A stretch of 64,000 nucleotides of DNA from Profftia lariciata (lineage in GTDB: Bacteria; Pseudomonadota; Gammaproteobacteria; Enterobacterales; Enterobacteriaceae): the NCBI RefSeq assembly GCF_020541265.1, contig NZ_CP045925.1:682001-746000 (forward strand). Direction: 5' to 3'. Shown here piece after piece: positions 19,159 through 29,139 of this stretch. Each line of letters begins with the position of its first letter. The stretch's first letter is position 1. The position numbers and the translations under genes are program-made. The notes beneath the pieces are model-generated. The model was given only the letters and a program-made list of their open reading frames with translations. It was not told where the DNA came from and ran no database searches.

Positions 19159-19457
19159 TAAAAGTAGATAAAATATTTTTAAAAAGTTAAAAGATAAATA
19201 TAATATTATTAATTTAAAGATTACATCTAAAAAGTTGTTATAATCAATTACTTAATTGAGTGTAATTAACATTTATTATAATTAAATAAAATATTATCAA
19301 TAATAAAAAAAATAAGTTATTTTTATGCATAATAACTAATATTTTTTAACAAATTTATTATACAAATATTTTAAAAAGTTAATACAACGTATTCATAAAA
19401 AATAATTAAAATCAACACTTTTATACAGTTACTAACTCATAAAATAAGGAAAATATC
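19159..19457. other. rpsO-pnp intergenic leader
   Basis: This 299-bp gap corresponds to the region that holds the rpsO terminator and the RNase III-processed pnp leader in E. coli. Small hairpins can be drawn at 19251-19268 (TTAATT/AATTAA) and about 19313-19335 (AGTTATT/AATAACT). No long RNase III stem comparable with that of E. coli is evident. Confidence 0.45.
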
Positions 19458-21542
19458 TTGCTAAATCCTATAGTTAGCAAATTTCAGTATGATCGCAATA
19501 CAGTTACCTTAGAAACTGGAATTATGGCTCGTCAAGCTATTTCTGCTGTCATGGCTACCATGGAAGATACTGCGGTATTCGTTACAGTAGTATGTGCTAA
19601 AACCGCTAAAGAAGATCAAAGTTTTTTCCCTTTAACTGTTAATTATCAAGAGCGTACTTATGCTGCTGGTCGTTTTCCTGGTAGTTTTTTTCGTCGTGAA
19701 GGTCGTCCTAATGAACATGAAATTTTAATTGCACGTTTAATTGATCGTCCAATTCGTCCATTGTTTCCAGTTGGATTTTTGAATGAAATTCAAGTTGTTG
19801 CAACTGTTGTTTCTGTAAACCCACAAGTTAGTCCTGATCTTGTTGCAATGATTGGCGCTTCTGCTGCTCTTAGCTTATCAGGTATTCCTTTTAATGGACC
19901 TTTTGGTGCAGCTCGTGTTGGTTACATTAACGATCAATATATATTGAATCCCACTATTGATGAATTACAAGTCAGTAAATTAGACTTAGTTGTTGCCGGT
20001 ACCGAAAGTGCAGTATTAATGGTTGAATCAGCAGCTCAGCAGTTAAGTGAAGAACAAATGTTAAATGCTGTTATATTTGGACATGCACGTCAACAAATTG
20101 TTATTGATAATATCAAAGAACTGACTGCGAAAGTTGGTAAGCCTCGTTGGAAATGGACAGCTCCGGTTATGAATACAGTATTATACAACCGAATTGCTGC
20201 ATTAGCTGAAATACGTATAGGAGATGCATATCACATTACTGAAAAACAAGATCGTTACACTCAGATTAATCAAATTAAAACTGACGTGATTACTACGTTG
20301 CAACTTGAAGATGAATCTGTAAACTCAAGAGACATAACAGATATTTTAACATTAATAGAAAAAAATATTGTACGTGGTCGTATTATACGTGGAGAAAGAC
20401 GTATCGATGGTCGTGAAAAAGATATGATTCGTAGTTTAGATATACGAACTGGTATTTTACCACGCACTCATGGATCTGCGTTGTTTACTCGTGGTGAAAC
20501 TCAGGCTCTAGTAACTGCTACTTTAGGTACAGAACGTGATGCACAAAATATTGATAGCTTGATAGGTGAACAAACTGATAGATTCTTATTACACTATAAT
20601 TTTCCTCCATACTCTGTAGGAGAAACTGGTATGATGGGTTCACCTAAGCGTCGTGAAATTGGTCATGGTAGACTTGCCAAACGTAGTTTATTGGCAGTTA
20701 TGCCTAAACAAGAAGAGTTTCCGTACACTGTGCGTATAGTTTCTGAGATCACTGAATCTAATGGTTCTTCTTCTATGGCTTCTGTTTGTGGTGCTTCCTT
20801 AGCATTAATGGATGCAGGAGTACCCATAAAAAATGCGATAGCTGGTATTGCTATGGGTTTAGTAAAAGAAGAAGATAAATTTGTCGTTCTATCTGATATT
20901 TTAGGTGATGAAGATAATCTAGGAGATATGGATTTTAAAGTTGCTGGTAGCTGTCAAGGGATGACTGCCCTGCAGATGGATATGAAAATAGAAGGAATTA
21001 CTCATAATATTATGCAAATAGCCTTAAATCAGGCTAAAAGTGCTCGTCTTCATATTTTAAGTGTAATGGAGCAAGCAATTCATCAACCACGCTGCAATAT
21101 TTCTGAATTTGCTCCACGCATACATACTATAAAAATTAATCCTGAAAAAATTAAAGATATTATTGGAAAAGGTGGTTCCGTTATACGCGCCTTAACTGAT
21201 GAAACTGGTACTATTATTGATATTGAAGATAACGGTACTATTAAAATAGTAGCAACTGATAAAGAAAAAGTTAAACAAGCAATTAAACGTATCGAAGCAA
21301 TTACTGCTGAAATAGAAGTTGGTCGTATTTATGAAGGTAGAGTAACTCGTATTGTTGATTTTGGTGCTTTTGTTGCCATTAGTGGTAGCAAAGAAGGTCT
21401 TGTTCATATTTCTCAAATTACTGATAAGCGTGTTGAAAAAGTTACTGATTATCTTTGTATAAATCAAAATATATTAGTTAAGGTTTTAGAAGTTGATCGT
21501 CAGGGACGGGTACGTCTTAGTGCCAAAGAGGCAAAAAAATAG
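19458..21542 (+). CDS. pnp: Polyribonucleotide nucleotidyltransferase (PNPase)
   Basis: Phosphorolytic 3'-5' exoribonuclease and degradosome component. The protein has 694 residues against 711 in E. coli. Both RNase PH cores are complete (first: FFPLTVNYQERTYAAGR; second: LGDEDNLGDMDFKVAG, which holds catalytic Asp residues). The KH domain (IGKGGSVIRALT) and S1 domain (GRVTRIVDFGAFVAI) follow. The Ala/Pro/Glu-rich tail of E. coli PNPase is missing: the protein ends right after the S1 domain. The start is TTG (MLNPIV), with AAGGA about 8 nt upstream. E. coli pnp also uses TTG, so this weak start has been preserved. Confidence 0.98.
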   Translation: MLNPIVSKFQYDRNTVTLETGIMARQAISAVMATMEDTAVFVTVVCAKTAKEDQSFFPLTVNYQERTYAAGRFPGSFFRREGRPNEHEILIARLIDRPIRPLFPVGFLNEIQVVATVVSVNPQVSPDLVAMIGASAALSLSGIPFNGPFGAARVGYINDQYILNPTIDELQVSKLDLVVAGTESAVLMVESAAQQLSEEQMLNAVIFGHARQQIVIDNIKELTAKVGKPRWKWTAPVMNTVLYNRIAALAEIRIGDAYHITEKQDRYTQINQIKTDVITTLQLEDESVNSRDITDILTLIEKNIVRGRIIRGERRIDGREKDMIRSLDIRTGILPRTHGSALFTRGETQALVTATLGTERDAQNIDSLIGEQTDRFLLHYNFPPYSVGETGMMGSPKRREIGHGRLAKRSLLAVMPKQEEFPYTVRIVSEITESNGSSSMASVCGASLALMDAGVPIKNAIAGIAMGLVKEEDKFVVLSDILGDEDNLGDMDFKVAGSCQGMTALQMDMKIEGITHNIMQIALNQAKSARLHILSVMEQAIHQPRCNISEFAPRIHTIKINPEKIKDIIGKGGSVIRALTDETGTIIDIEDNGTIKIVATDKEKVKQAIKRIEAITAEIEVGRIYEGRVTRIVDFGAFVAISGSKEGLVHISQITDKRVEKVTDYLCINQNILVKVLEVDRQGRVRLSAKEAKK

Positions 21543-22149
21543 AATAACATATATTGTAATTCATTAATAATTAATAAACTTGTCTTGTATCCTAATATCA
21601 AATGTATTGACATTATCAGTAATTATTTGTAATATATACAATATTTTTATTTGTATGTTTTAAAAAATCATTTAATAATTTAGATTTACCTTGATAATTT
21701 TTATAAAATTGATCATATATAAAATACATATTTAATATATCTTAACTTAAGAATATTTTATTATTAGTATAATATATATGTGTAATTTTTGTATATACTT
21801 AAAATATATGATATCCTGTAAATTAAAATTATTTTATTTATAATAATTTGTTATTTCATGTAAACATTGCAAATGTATTAACTATTACATATCTTAAATA
21901 AAAATAAATATTTTATTTTATTTTTATAAAATACTGTATTTTTAGTACTAGTACATAATGAATACTATATTACAACACAAACTATTAATATAATAATATT
22001 ATTATTTATATTATTAAAGATAAAAATATCTAAAGAAAAACTATTCTGCAAAGAATAGTCGTAATACTATAAGAAAAATATAAATACATAAAGATATAAT
22101 CTTATTACATAATCTTTATGTATTATTAATTTACAAAATTGTTTAATAC
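21543..22149. other. Spacer after pnp (former nlpI site) with tandem hairpins
   Basis: nlpI lies between pnp and deaD in E. coli. No lipoprotein signal or TPR-like frame can be read here. Two perfect hairpins occur close together: 22040-22059, an 8-bp stem ACTATTCT/AGAATAGT closed by a GCAA (GNRA-type) tetraloop, and 22083-22124, a 13-bp stem (AATACATAAAGAT arms) with a 16-nt loop. They may be the 3' end of the pnp transcript. Confidence 0.6.
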
Positions 22150-22542
22150 GCTAGTAAGAACATTTGGCTAATTAATTAATTAGACATCTCAGAATATATG
22201 TTATTTTTTTGATAAAGTTAATATGCACTCAGAGAGTATAAGCAAGCACCTAAATAGCTGTTCAAGCTAACTATGAGAATAAAGTAACTCAAACTTTGTT
22301 AAACAACTATTATGCAATGCTCTTTTGGCTCAAAATAGTCAGATTATCTATCAGAATTAAAACAGTAATCTCTGAAAAATCATCATGCATATAGACTTAA
22401 AGTTATTTATTACCTCTTTGAGGTAAAGGTTTGTTGTTTGTTATTTAATATAATTTGAGCCGGTTTACACTTTTCATGAAAATAAACTGCTATTTTCTAG
22501 ACTAGTTATGCAGACTGGCCGCGATTAATGAGGCACGTGTAC
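22150..22542 (+). promoter_or_regulatory. Putative deaD leader with terminator-like hairpin
   Basis: This stretch is visibly less AT-rich than the spacer before it. It contains a 7-bp perfect hairpin TTACCTC-TTT-GAGGTAA at 22410-22426, followed by a G/T-rich tail (TTTGTTGTTTG). From memory, the cold-shock gene deaD has a long 5' leader in E. coli. I infer that part of this sequence is transcribed leader under constraint, but I could not place a promoter. Confidence 0.4.
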
Positions 22543-24267
22543 ATGACTAAGTTTGAAAATTCTTTTGCTGATCTTGGGCTATCTAAACCAATTATTCAAG
22601 CATTAATAGATCTAGGATATAAAAAGCCATCTCCTATTCAGGAAGCATGCATACCTTATCTCTTACAGGGACGAGATGTATTAGGCATGGCTCAAACAGG
22701 TTCAGGAAAAACTGCTGCATTTTCTTTACCACTATTGCATAATATTGATCCAAAACTAAAAGTACCACAAATACTAGTTCTAGCACCAACCCGTGAATTA
22801 GCAATGCAAGTATCTCAGGCAATGGCTGATTTAGCAAAATATATTAATGATATAAATGTTGTTGCCCTTTATGGCGGACAACGTTACGAAATACAACTAC
22901 GTGCCCTACGTCAAGGACCACAAATTGTTGTTGGTACTCCAGGTAGATTACTCGATCTTTTAAAAAGAGGCGCTCTTAATCTATCTAAACTACATGGTTT
23001 AGTTATAGATGAAGCCGATGAAATGTTACGAATGGGTTTTATTGAAGATGTTGAAAATATTCTAGCACAAATTCCAGCACAACATCAGACAGCATTATTC
23101 TCTGCAACAATGCCTGAAGCAATTCGTCGTATTACTCGTCGTTTCATGAAAGAACCTCAAGAAGTACGTATTCAGTCTAGTATTAATACAAGGCCAGATA
23201 TTAGTCAAAGTTATTGGAGTGTATTTGGTATACGTAAAAATGAAGCTTTGATTCGTTTTCTTGAGGCTGAAGATTTTGATGCTGCCATTATTTTTGTACG
23301 GACTAAAAATGCTACTTTAGAAGTAGCAGAAGCTTTAGAACGTAGTGGTTATATTAGTGCTGCTTTAAATGGAGATATGAATCAAGCTTTACGCGAACAA
23401 ACTTTAAAACGCTTAAAAAATGGTCGTTTAGATATTCTAATAGCAACAGACGTTGCTGCCCGTGGTCTAGATGTAGATCGTATTAGTTTAGTTGTTAATT
23501 ATGACATTCCAATGGATTCTGAATCTTATATACACCGTATAGGTCGTACAGGTCGAGCAGGTCGAGCAGGTCGAGCTTTACTATTTGTTGAACATGGTGA
23601 ACGACGGTTACTACGTAATATTGAGCGTATTATGAAATTAACTATTCCAGAAGTTCATATTCCTAATGCAGAACTTTTAGGTCAACGTCGTTTAGCTAAG
23701 TTTGCCGCTAAAGTTCAACAACAAATAAAAAGCAATGATTTGGATAAATATCGTGATTTGTTAAGTAAATTACAGCGAAAAGATGAACTAGATATGGAAA
23801 CACTAGCTGCAGCTCTTCTTAAAATGGCACGAGGTGAACGTCCACTTATTCCACCACCAGATATTATTATAGAGCGTCGTCAACGTCGGGAATTACGTGA
23901 TCGTAATGATCGGGATAACGGTAATGAATCTCGTAAGAATGTAATTAAGTATCGTGAATATCGTAATGCTATGTCGCTATATCGTATTGAAATTGGTCGT
24001 GATGATGGAGTTGAAGTACGTCATATTGTCGGTGCTATAGCTAATGAGGGAGATATAAATAGTCGTTATATTGGTAACATAAAATTATTTGCTTATTACT
24101 CAACTATTGAGTTACCAAAAAATATGTCAAGTGATCTATTATCACATTTTACTTATACTCGAATTCTTAATAAACCACTTAATATGCGTTTAATGGGCGA
24201 TGCACCAACAAGACAATATCGTGAAAGGCCAGACAGAAATTACAATAACCGTAAATTTAGGCAATAA
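22543..24267 (+). CDS. deaD: ATP-dependent RNA helicase DeaD (CsdA)
   Basis: DEAD-box helicase used in 50S assembly and cold-adapted mRNA decay. The start is taken at the ATG 22543 (MTKFENSFADLGL), 10 nt after GAGG; the in-frame ATG at 22528 overlaps that ribosome-binding site. This gives 574 residues against 629 in E. coli. The Q motif, AQTGSGKT (50-57), DEAD (156-159), SAT and HRIGRTGR motifs are all present, as is the C-terminal RNA-recognition domain (SLYRIEIGRDDGVEVRHIVGAIANEG). The Arg/Gly-rich tail of E. coli DeaD has been cut to about 20 residues. It closes the conserved block that starts at greA. Confidence 0.98.
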   Translation: MTKFENSFADLGLSKPIIQALIDLGYKKPSPIQEACIPYLLQGRDVLGMAQTGSGKTAAFSLPLLHNIDPKLKVPQILVLAPTRELAMQVSQAMADLAKYINDINVVALYGGQRYEIQLRALRQGPQIVVGTPGRLLDLLKRGALNLSKLHGLVIDEADEMLRMGFIEDVENILAQIPAQHQTALFSATMPEAIRRITRRFMKEPQEVRIQSSINTRPDISQSYWSVFGIRKNEALIRFLEAEDFDAAIIFVRTKNATLEVAEALERSGYISAALNGDMNQALREQTLKRLKNGRLDILIATDVAARGLDVDRISLVVNYDIPMDSESYIHRIGRTGRAGRAGRALLFVEHGERRLLRNIERIMKLTIPEVHIPNAELLGQRRLAKFAAKVQQQIKSNDLDKYRDLLSKLQRKDELDMETLAAALLKMARGERPLIPPPDIIIERRQRRELRDRNDRDNGNESRKNVIKYREYRNAMSLYRIEIGRDDGVEVRHIVGAIANEGDINSRYIGNIKLFAYYSTIELPKNMSSDLLSHFTYTRILNKPLNMRLMGDAPTRQYRERPDRNYNNRKFRQ

Positions 24268-25100
24268 TTAGTATTATTCATTACTATCAATATAGTAGTA
24301 AACAGACTACTAAGTAAGTAAATGGCTATAGTTATAGAAAATGATAATAGTCATAATGATGATAATATAGTTTAAACTATATGATATATCTAACAAACAA
24401 TGCATTTATTCTTGTGTATTGTTTGTATAATGATCAATAATAATATATAGACTATTTATTATTCTTTCAGAGATAAATTGACTATAAAAAGTATTAACTA
24501 GCATAATAATTATTATTTACTATAATATAGTATGTATAACATAAAATATGTTATTAGATAATAATTTTTATGTATACAATAAAACTGCAATTCTCATTTA
24601 AGAATTAAGAATTAAATATTAATTTTTAAGAGTTAATGTGTATATTTAGAATATAATTAAATAAAAATTTAGAAAATTATATTTAATTATTACTCATTTC
24701 TTGATTAAGAGTAATGCATGCTAAAATAGTAATAGAATATTTTTGCTAAATTATAAGTTTTTTAAGTTGAATACAGATATATATCTTTGAATTAATTTGA
24801 ATCTATAAATTAAGAATTTATTAAATACATATTGATAAATTATTATATGTATTGAATTCATTAGGTGCTTTACAAAGTATTTTAGTAAGTTTATATATTT
24901 TATTGAATATTATAGTTAACTACATTGATACTATGTGAACATTTTAGTCTAAAATAACTTAATATATGATTATATATCAAATATATTCTTTATTCTATTG
25001 AATAGAATATATTAAATTTTTAGTAAATAATATATTATTAAATAATGTATATTCTTAATACATTATAGCTAATTTAGATGATTCATTGAATAGTTAATTG
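24268..25100. other. Convergent spacer between deaD and gpmI
   Basis: This 833-bp stretch lies between convergent genes, and no gene is seen in it. A hairpin with TATTCTATT/AATAGAATA arms (about 24993-25011) lies 90 bp beyond the gpmI stop and may serve as its transcription end. An ATTACTC/GAGTAAT pair lies near 24689-24716. deaD and gpmI are not neighbours in E. coli, so a rearrangement junction falls here. Confidence 0.6.
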
Positions 25101-26642
25101 TTATATTATAAATAATGGTTTACCTGTCATTTCTTGAGGAACTTCCATATTCATCATTATTAACATAGTTACTGCTATATCAGATAATTTACCACCTTCA
25201 ATAACCTTAGCTGGTTTACCAATATAAATTAATGGTACGGGTAAATTAGTATGAGCAGTATAGGCTACACCGGTAATTGGATCTTTCATAAGTTCAGCAT
25301 TACCATGATCTGCAGTAATTAATAACTGACCATTAATATTTTTTACAGCTTTAACTACCTGACCTATACAATCATCTAAAATTTCAATAGCTTGTACTGT
25401 TGCATTGTATATACCAGTATGACCAACCATATCTCCATTAGGATAATTACAAATAATTGCATCATATTTACGACTATTAATTGCAGTAATTAACTTTGTT
25501 GTTAGTTTAGCAGAGTTCATTTCAGGTTTTAAATCATATGTTGCAACTTTTGGTGAATTGATTAAAATACGATCTTCACCTTTAAATTGTTGTTCAATTC
25601 CACCATTATAAAAAAATGTTACATGAGCATATTTTTCAGTTTCAGAGATACGTAATTGTTTTTTCTTATGCTTCATAAGCCATTCACCAAATGTATTTTT
25701 TAGTAAAACTGGCAGATAAGCACATTTAGCGTTAATATCATTAGCATATTGAGTTAGCATAACAAAATTACTTAATTTTACTATGTTTTTACGTTGAAAA
25801 CCATTAAAATTTTTATCAACAAAAGCACGCGTAATTTGTCTAGCACGGTCAGCACGAAAGTTCATAAAAATTAATACATCGCCATTTTGCATAATGACAT
25901 CATCTTCATCAACTGCTTTAATAATAGTTGGTCTAACAAATTCATCGTTTTCATTGCGTAAATAAGCATCTTCAAGACCAGTAACTGCATTATCAGCTAT
26001 GTATTCTCCTTTTGCTGTAGTTAGTAAATCATAAGCTAATTTAATACGATCCCATCGATTATCTCGATCCATAGCATAATAACGACCAATAAGAGAAGCA
26101 ATACGACCTTTTTTAATTTTACTAAATATATCCATGAATTTTTTTAGTGTATTTTTAGCGCTACGTGGAGGAGTATCGCGTCCATCTAAAAAAGCGTGTA
26201 GATAAATTTTTTCTGCATATCTTTTAACTGCTAATTGAATCGTAGCTATAATATGTTTTTCATGGCTATGTACACCTCCAGGAGATAATAAACCCATAAT
26301 ATGAACCGCTTTATTTAAAGATACTGCTTTATCAATAGCATGAATTAACTCTTTATTTAAGAAAAAATTTCCTTCTTCAATATCTTTATCTATACGTGTT
26401 AGATCCTGATATACGATACGTCCTGCACCTAAATTAACGTGGCCAACTTCTGAATTACCCATTTGTCCATCAGGTAAACCAACATCTAAACCAGAAGCAG
26501 AAATTAAAGTATGTGGATATTCTTTCCATAAATGTTCCATTATAGGTCTTTTGGCATTAAGAATAGCATTATCTTGTTTTTCTTCACGATAACCATATCC
26601 ATCTAAAATTAATAGTACCATAGTTTTCTTAAAAAATGACAT
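25101..26642 (-). CDS. gpmI: 2,3-bisphosphoglycerate-independent phosphoglycerate mutase
   Basis: Mn-dependent enzyme that converts 3- to 2-phosphoglycerate in glycolysis. The start is the ATG complementary to 26640-26642 (MSFFKKTMVLLILDGYG), with a full AAGGAG ribosome-binding site 9 nt upstream. A further in-frame ATG 48 nt upstream adds unconserved residues. This gives 513 residues against 514 in E. coli. The nucleophile Ser64 sits in MGNSEVGHVNLGAGR. The metal-binding ends LILDGYGYRE and LLITADHGNAE are intact. It is divergent from yibN as in E. coli. Confidence 0.98.
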   Translation of the reverse strand: MSFFKKTMVLLILDGYGYREEKQDNAILNAKRPIMEHLWKEYPHTLISASGLDVGLPDGQMGNSEVGHVNLGAGRIVYQDLTRIDKDIEEGNFFLNKELIHAIDKAVSLNKAVHIMGLLSPGGVHSHEKHIIATIQLAVKRYAEKIYLHAFLDGRDTPPRSAKNTLKKFMDIFSKIKKGRIASLIGRYYAMDRDNRWDRIKLAYDLLTTAKGEYIADNAVTGLEDAYLRNENDEFVRPTIIKAVDEDDVIMQNGDVLIFMNFRADRARQITRAFVDKNFNGFQRKNIVKLSNFVMLTQYANDINAKCAYLPVLLKNTFGEWLMKHKKKQLRISETEKYAHVTFFYNGGIEQQFKGEDRILINSPKVATYDLKPEMNSAKLTTKLITAINSRKYDAIICNYPNGDMVGHTGIYNATVQAIEILDDCIGQVVKAVKNINGQLLITADHGNAELMKDPITGVAYTAHTNLPVPLIYIGKPAKVIEGGKLSDIAVTMLIMMNMEVPQEMTGKPLFII

Positions 26643-27908
26643 TGTAATAAGCTCCTTATAACTTAGGTACTTTAATAAAATATTTTGCATGTATCAATAA
26701 CATAATCAATTTTACAAAAACATTAATATGTTTCAGTACTATATTTAATTAAATGATTAAATAATACGCAATTATTTACTTATCATAGAAATAATTATAT
26801 TGATATTCAATTATTTATTATATGTATTAAATTTAATTAATGATTGTATAATAATTACTGTACTTTTAAAATTTTTGATTACTTCAGGAATACAATTATT
26901 AATTAAATATATTTTATAATAAAATTATATGATATTACTAATATTATTAGTATGATATTTATCAAAGTAATAGAGTATAGATTACATTAATAATATATTT
27001 CTTATAAAATTTACATTGTATTTTTTTAAAAAAATCAATACTTTTCTTATTACTATTTACATTATAAATATAAGAAATATATTTATAATGATTAAAAATA
27101 ATATCTGCACTATTAATATAATAAATTAATTATTAAAATAAATAAGCATTAATATTAAATATAAATAAGTACAATAATATAATTAAATTACTTAATATCA
27201 TCAATTATAAATAATTGCTTGTACATAAAATGTATTAGTATAGTATTATTCATACATACAATTGAAGTACATTTTTACAAGATACTACATTATATTATTT
27301 AAGTTTACTGTAATAAAATTAATTTAGTGTATAGCATGTATGATTCATATAGAATATTATAAATATAATACAAGAAGAAAAATGAGATTTTTTATCATAA
27401 AATAAACTATTATTCTATTGATCCATCACAGAGTGATATATTGTTACTTAAACTAAAGTAGTAGCAAGATAATGCTAAATATTTATTAGATAATACATAT
27501 TAGCATAATTAAAATAATTTTTTATAGTATATTATTATATTAATAGATACTTGTAAGTTTATATAAATATTATTTTGCTAAATAACTGTAATCATAAAGA
27601 CATAATTAATATGTATATTATAAAATCTCTAGATAGTATTATATTATATATTATATATACTAAATATACTATATTATTTTTTTGATTAAACTTCTAATTT
27701 TAATTTATTTGTATTAAATACTGCAAGCATATATTGATATTTATTTTATCCACAAGAAAAAAATATATTATTAAATAATATATTATTTATTAGCATATAT
27801 TTTATTTAAGTAATAAATATACTTTCTATAATGCACTAAGTATGTAGTATATATTTTATAATAATCTATATATTATTTTTTTTAATTAAAACGAGATTAG
27901 TTATACCT
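26643..27908. other. Divergent spacer between gpmI and yibN
   Basis: This 1,266-bp spacer should contain the promoters of both flanking genes. No gene or RNA was recognised. The sequence is so AT-rich that -10-like hexamers occur everywhere, and I cannot choose a promoter by eye. Confidence 0.5.
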
Positions 27909-28346
27909 ATGCAAATACATAATATTCTTCAATTTTTAAATACTCATATTATACTTAGCCTAACTTGGATTATGCTATTTCTAACATTATTAATCATAAC
28001 TTATAAAGTGTATTTTTCTAAAATAAAAGAGATTACTCGTAATAAAGCAATGCTTTTAATTAACAAAGAACATGCAATAATTGTTGATATACGTCCTTGT
28101 GAAGACTTTCGTGATGGTCATTTAGCTAATTCTATCAATATACATCCTCTTAACCTCAGAAAAGGTAATATTAATCAACTAAAATATTATAAAAATAAAC
28201 CAGTTATTGTAGTATGCGCATATGGTACTAATTCTCGTGCGTCAGGTAATAATTTAGTAAAAGCAGGTTTTCAATATGTCTATATATTAAAAGATGGTAT
28301 TATAGGATGGGTCCATGCAAGTCTTCCTTTAGTACGCGGTAAATAA
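27909..28346 (+). CDS. yibN: Membrane-anchored rhodanese-domain protein YibN
   Basis: Single N-terminal membrane segment (about 14-34) followed by a rhodanese-like domain. The protein has 145 residues against 143 in E. coli. Recognisable stretches are INKEHAIIVDIRPCEDFRDGHLANSINI and the C-terminal GWVHASLPLVRGK. A Cys at 103 begins the loop CAYGTNSR, which fits the canonical rhodanese active-site pattern. The precise substrate is unknown. It lies upstream of secB as in E. coli, with grxC missing between them. Confidence 0.93.
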   Translation: MQIHNILQFLNTHIILSLTWIMLFLTLLIITYKVYFSKIKEITRNKAMLLINKEHAIIVDIRPCEDFRDGHLANSINIHPLNLRKGNINQLKYYKNKPVIVVCAYGTNSRASGNNLVKAGFQYVYILKDGIIGWVHASLPLVRGK

Positions 28347-28669
28347 TATAATATAATATATTATATAATAATAAAATCTATTTTTATAAAAAATTTAATT
28401 GTTTTGACTACTCTCATAAAATGCAAAAAATATTTATACAATTTTAAAATACTGATGTTACAAAATTACTAATGAAATTATTTTACTATTAAGAAAAATT
28501 ACAAAATACATTAAATATGTATTTATCTTAATAACAAAGGATATTGAATATAGTATTATATTTCATTATTTTTAAAAAAATACAACCCATATTAAATTAT
28601 ATAAATATAAAATTATCATTTTATAAAATAATTACTCATTAATACTCACTTAACAAGGTATCACTAAAT
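28347..28669. other. Spacer between yibN and secB (former grxC site)
   Basis: E. coli has grxC (glutaredoxin 3, about 83 codons) here. No CPYC-type redox motif can be read in any frame. A short AT-only hairpin directly follows yibN. Nothing else was seen. Confidence 0.5.
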
Positions 28670-29122
28670 ATGTCAAAACAAAAAGATTTAGCAAAATATT
28701 TACAAATTCAACGTATTTATACAAAAGATATATCGTTTGAAGCTCCAAACGCACCAAATATATTTCAGCAAGAATGGAAGCCTACAGTTAAGTTAACTTT
28801 AAATACTCTATCTAATCAATTGATTAAGAATGTATTTGAAGTTATATTACAGTTAAACGTAACTGTATATCTAGATAAAACAATTGCATTTTTATGTGAA
28901 ATACAGCAAGCAGGAATTTTTAATATTTATGGAATTCAAGAAACTCAGATGACTTATTGTCTCGGATCTTACTGCCCTAATATTTTATTCCCGTATGCAC
29001 GTGAATGTATCACTAACTTAGTTAATCGTAGTACTTTTCCACAATTAACTTTAGCTCCAATAAATTTTGACTTACTTTTTAATAATGCTATACAACACTC
29101 TACAGTTGCAGAAAGTATATAA
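28670..29122 (+). CDS. secB: Protein-export chaperone SecB
   Basis: Homotetrameric cytosolic chaperone that keeps precursors unfolded and hands them to SecA. The protein has 150 residues against 155 in E. coli. The hallmark LQIQRIYTKDISFEAPNAP is perfect (from about residue 11), and CLGSYCPNILFPYARECITNLV is conserved. The acidic tail is shortened and altered. With SecG, Skp and BamA in the same window, it indicates that outer-membrane protein export is still in use. gpsA starts 17 nt downstream. Confidence 0.98.
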   Translation: MSKQKDLAKYLQIQRIYTKDISFEAPNAPNIFQQEWKPTVKLTLNTLSNQLIKNVFEVILQLNVTVYLDKTIAFLCEIQQAGIFNIYGIQETQMTYCLGSYCPNILFPYARECITNLVNRSTFPQLTLAPINFDLLFNNAIQHSTVAESI

Positions 29123-29139
29123 TAATATATGGATATCAA

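Noticed and set aside
22528..22542. ATG 22528 as deaD start
   Set aside because: It overlaps the GAGG that serves as ribosome-binding site for the ATG at 22543, whose product aligns with E. coli DeaD from residue 1.
26643..26690. Upstream ATG for gpmI
   Set aside because: The full AAGGAG lies downstream of it, at the right distance for the ATG complementary to 26640-26642.
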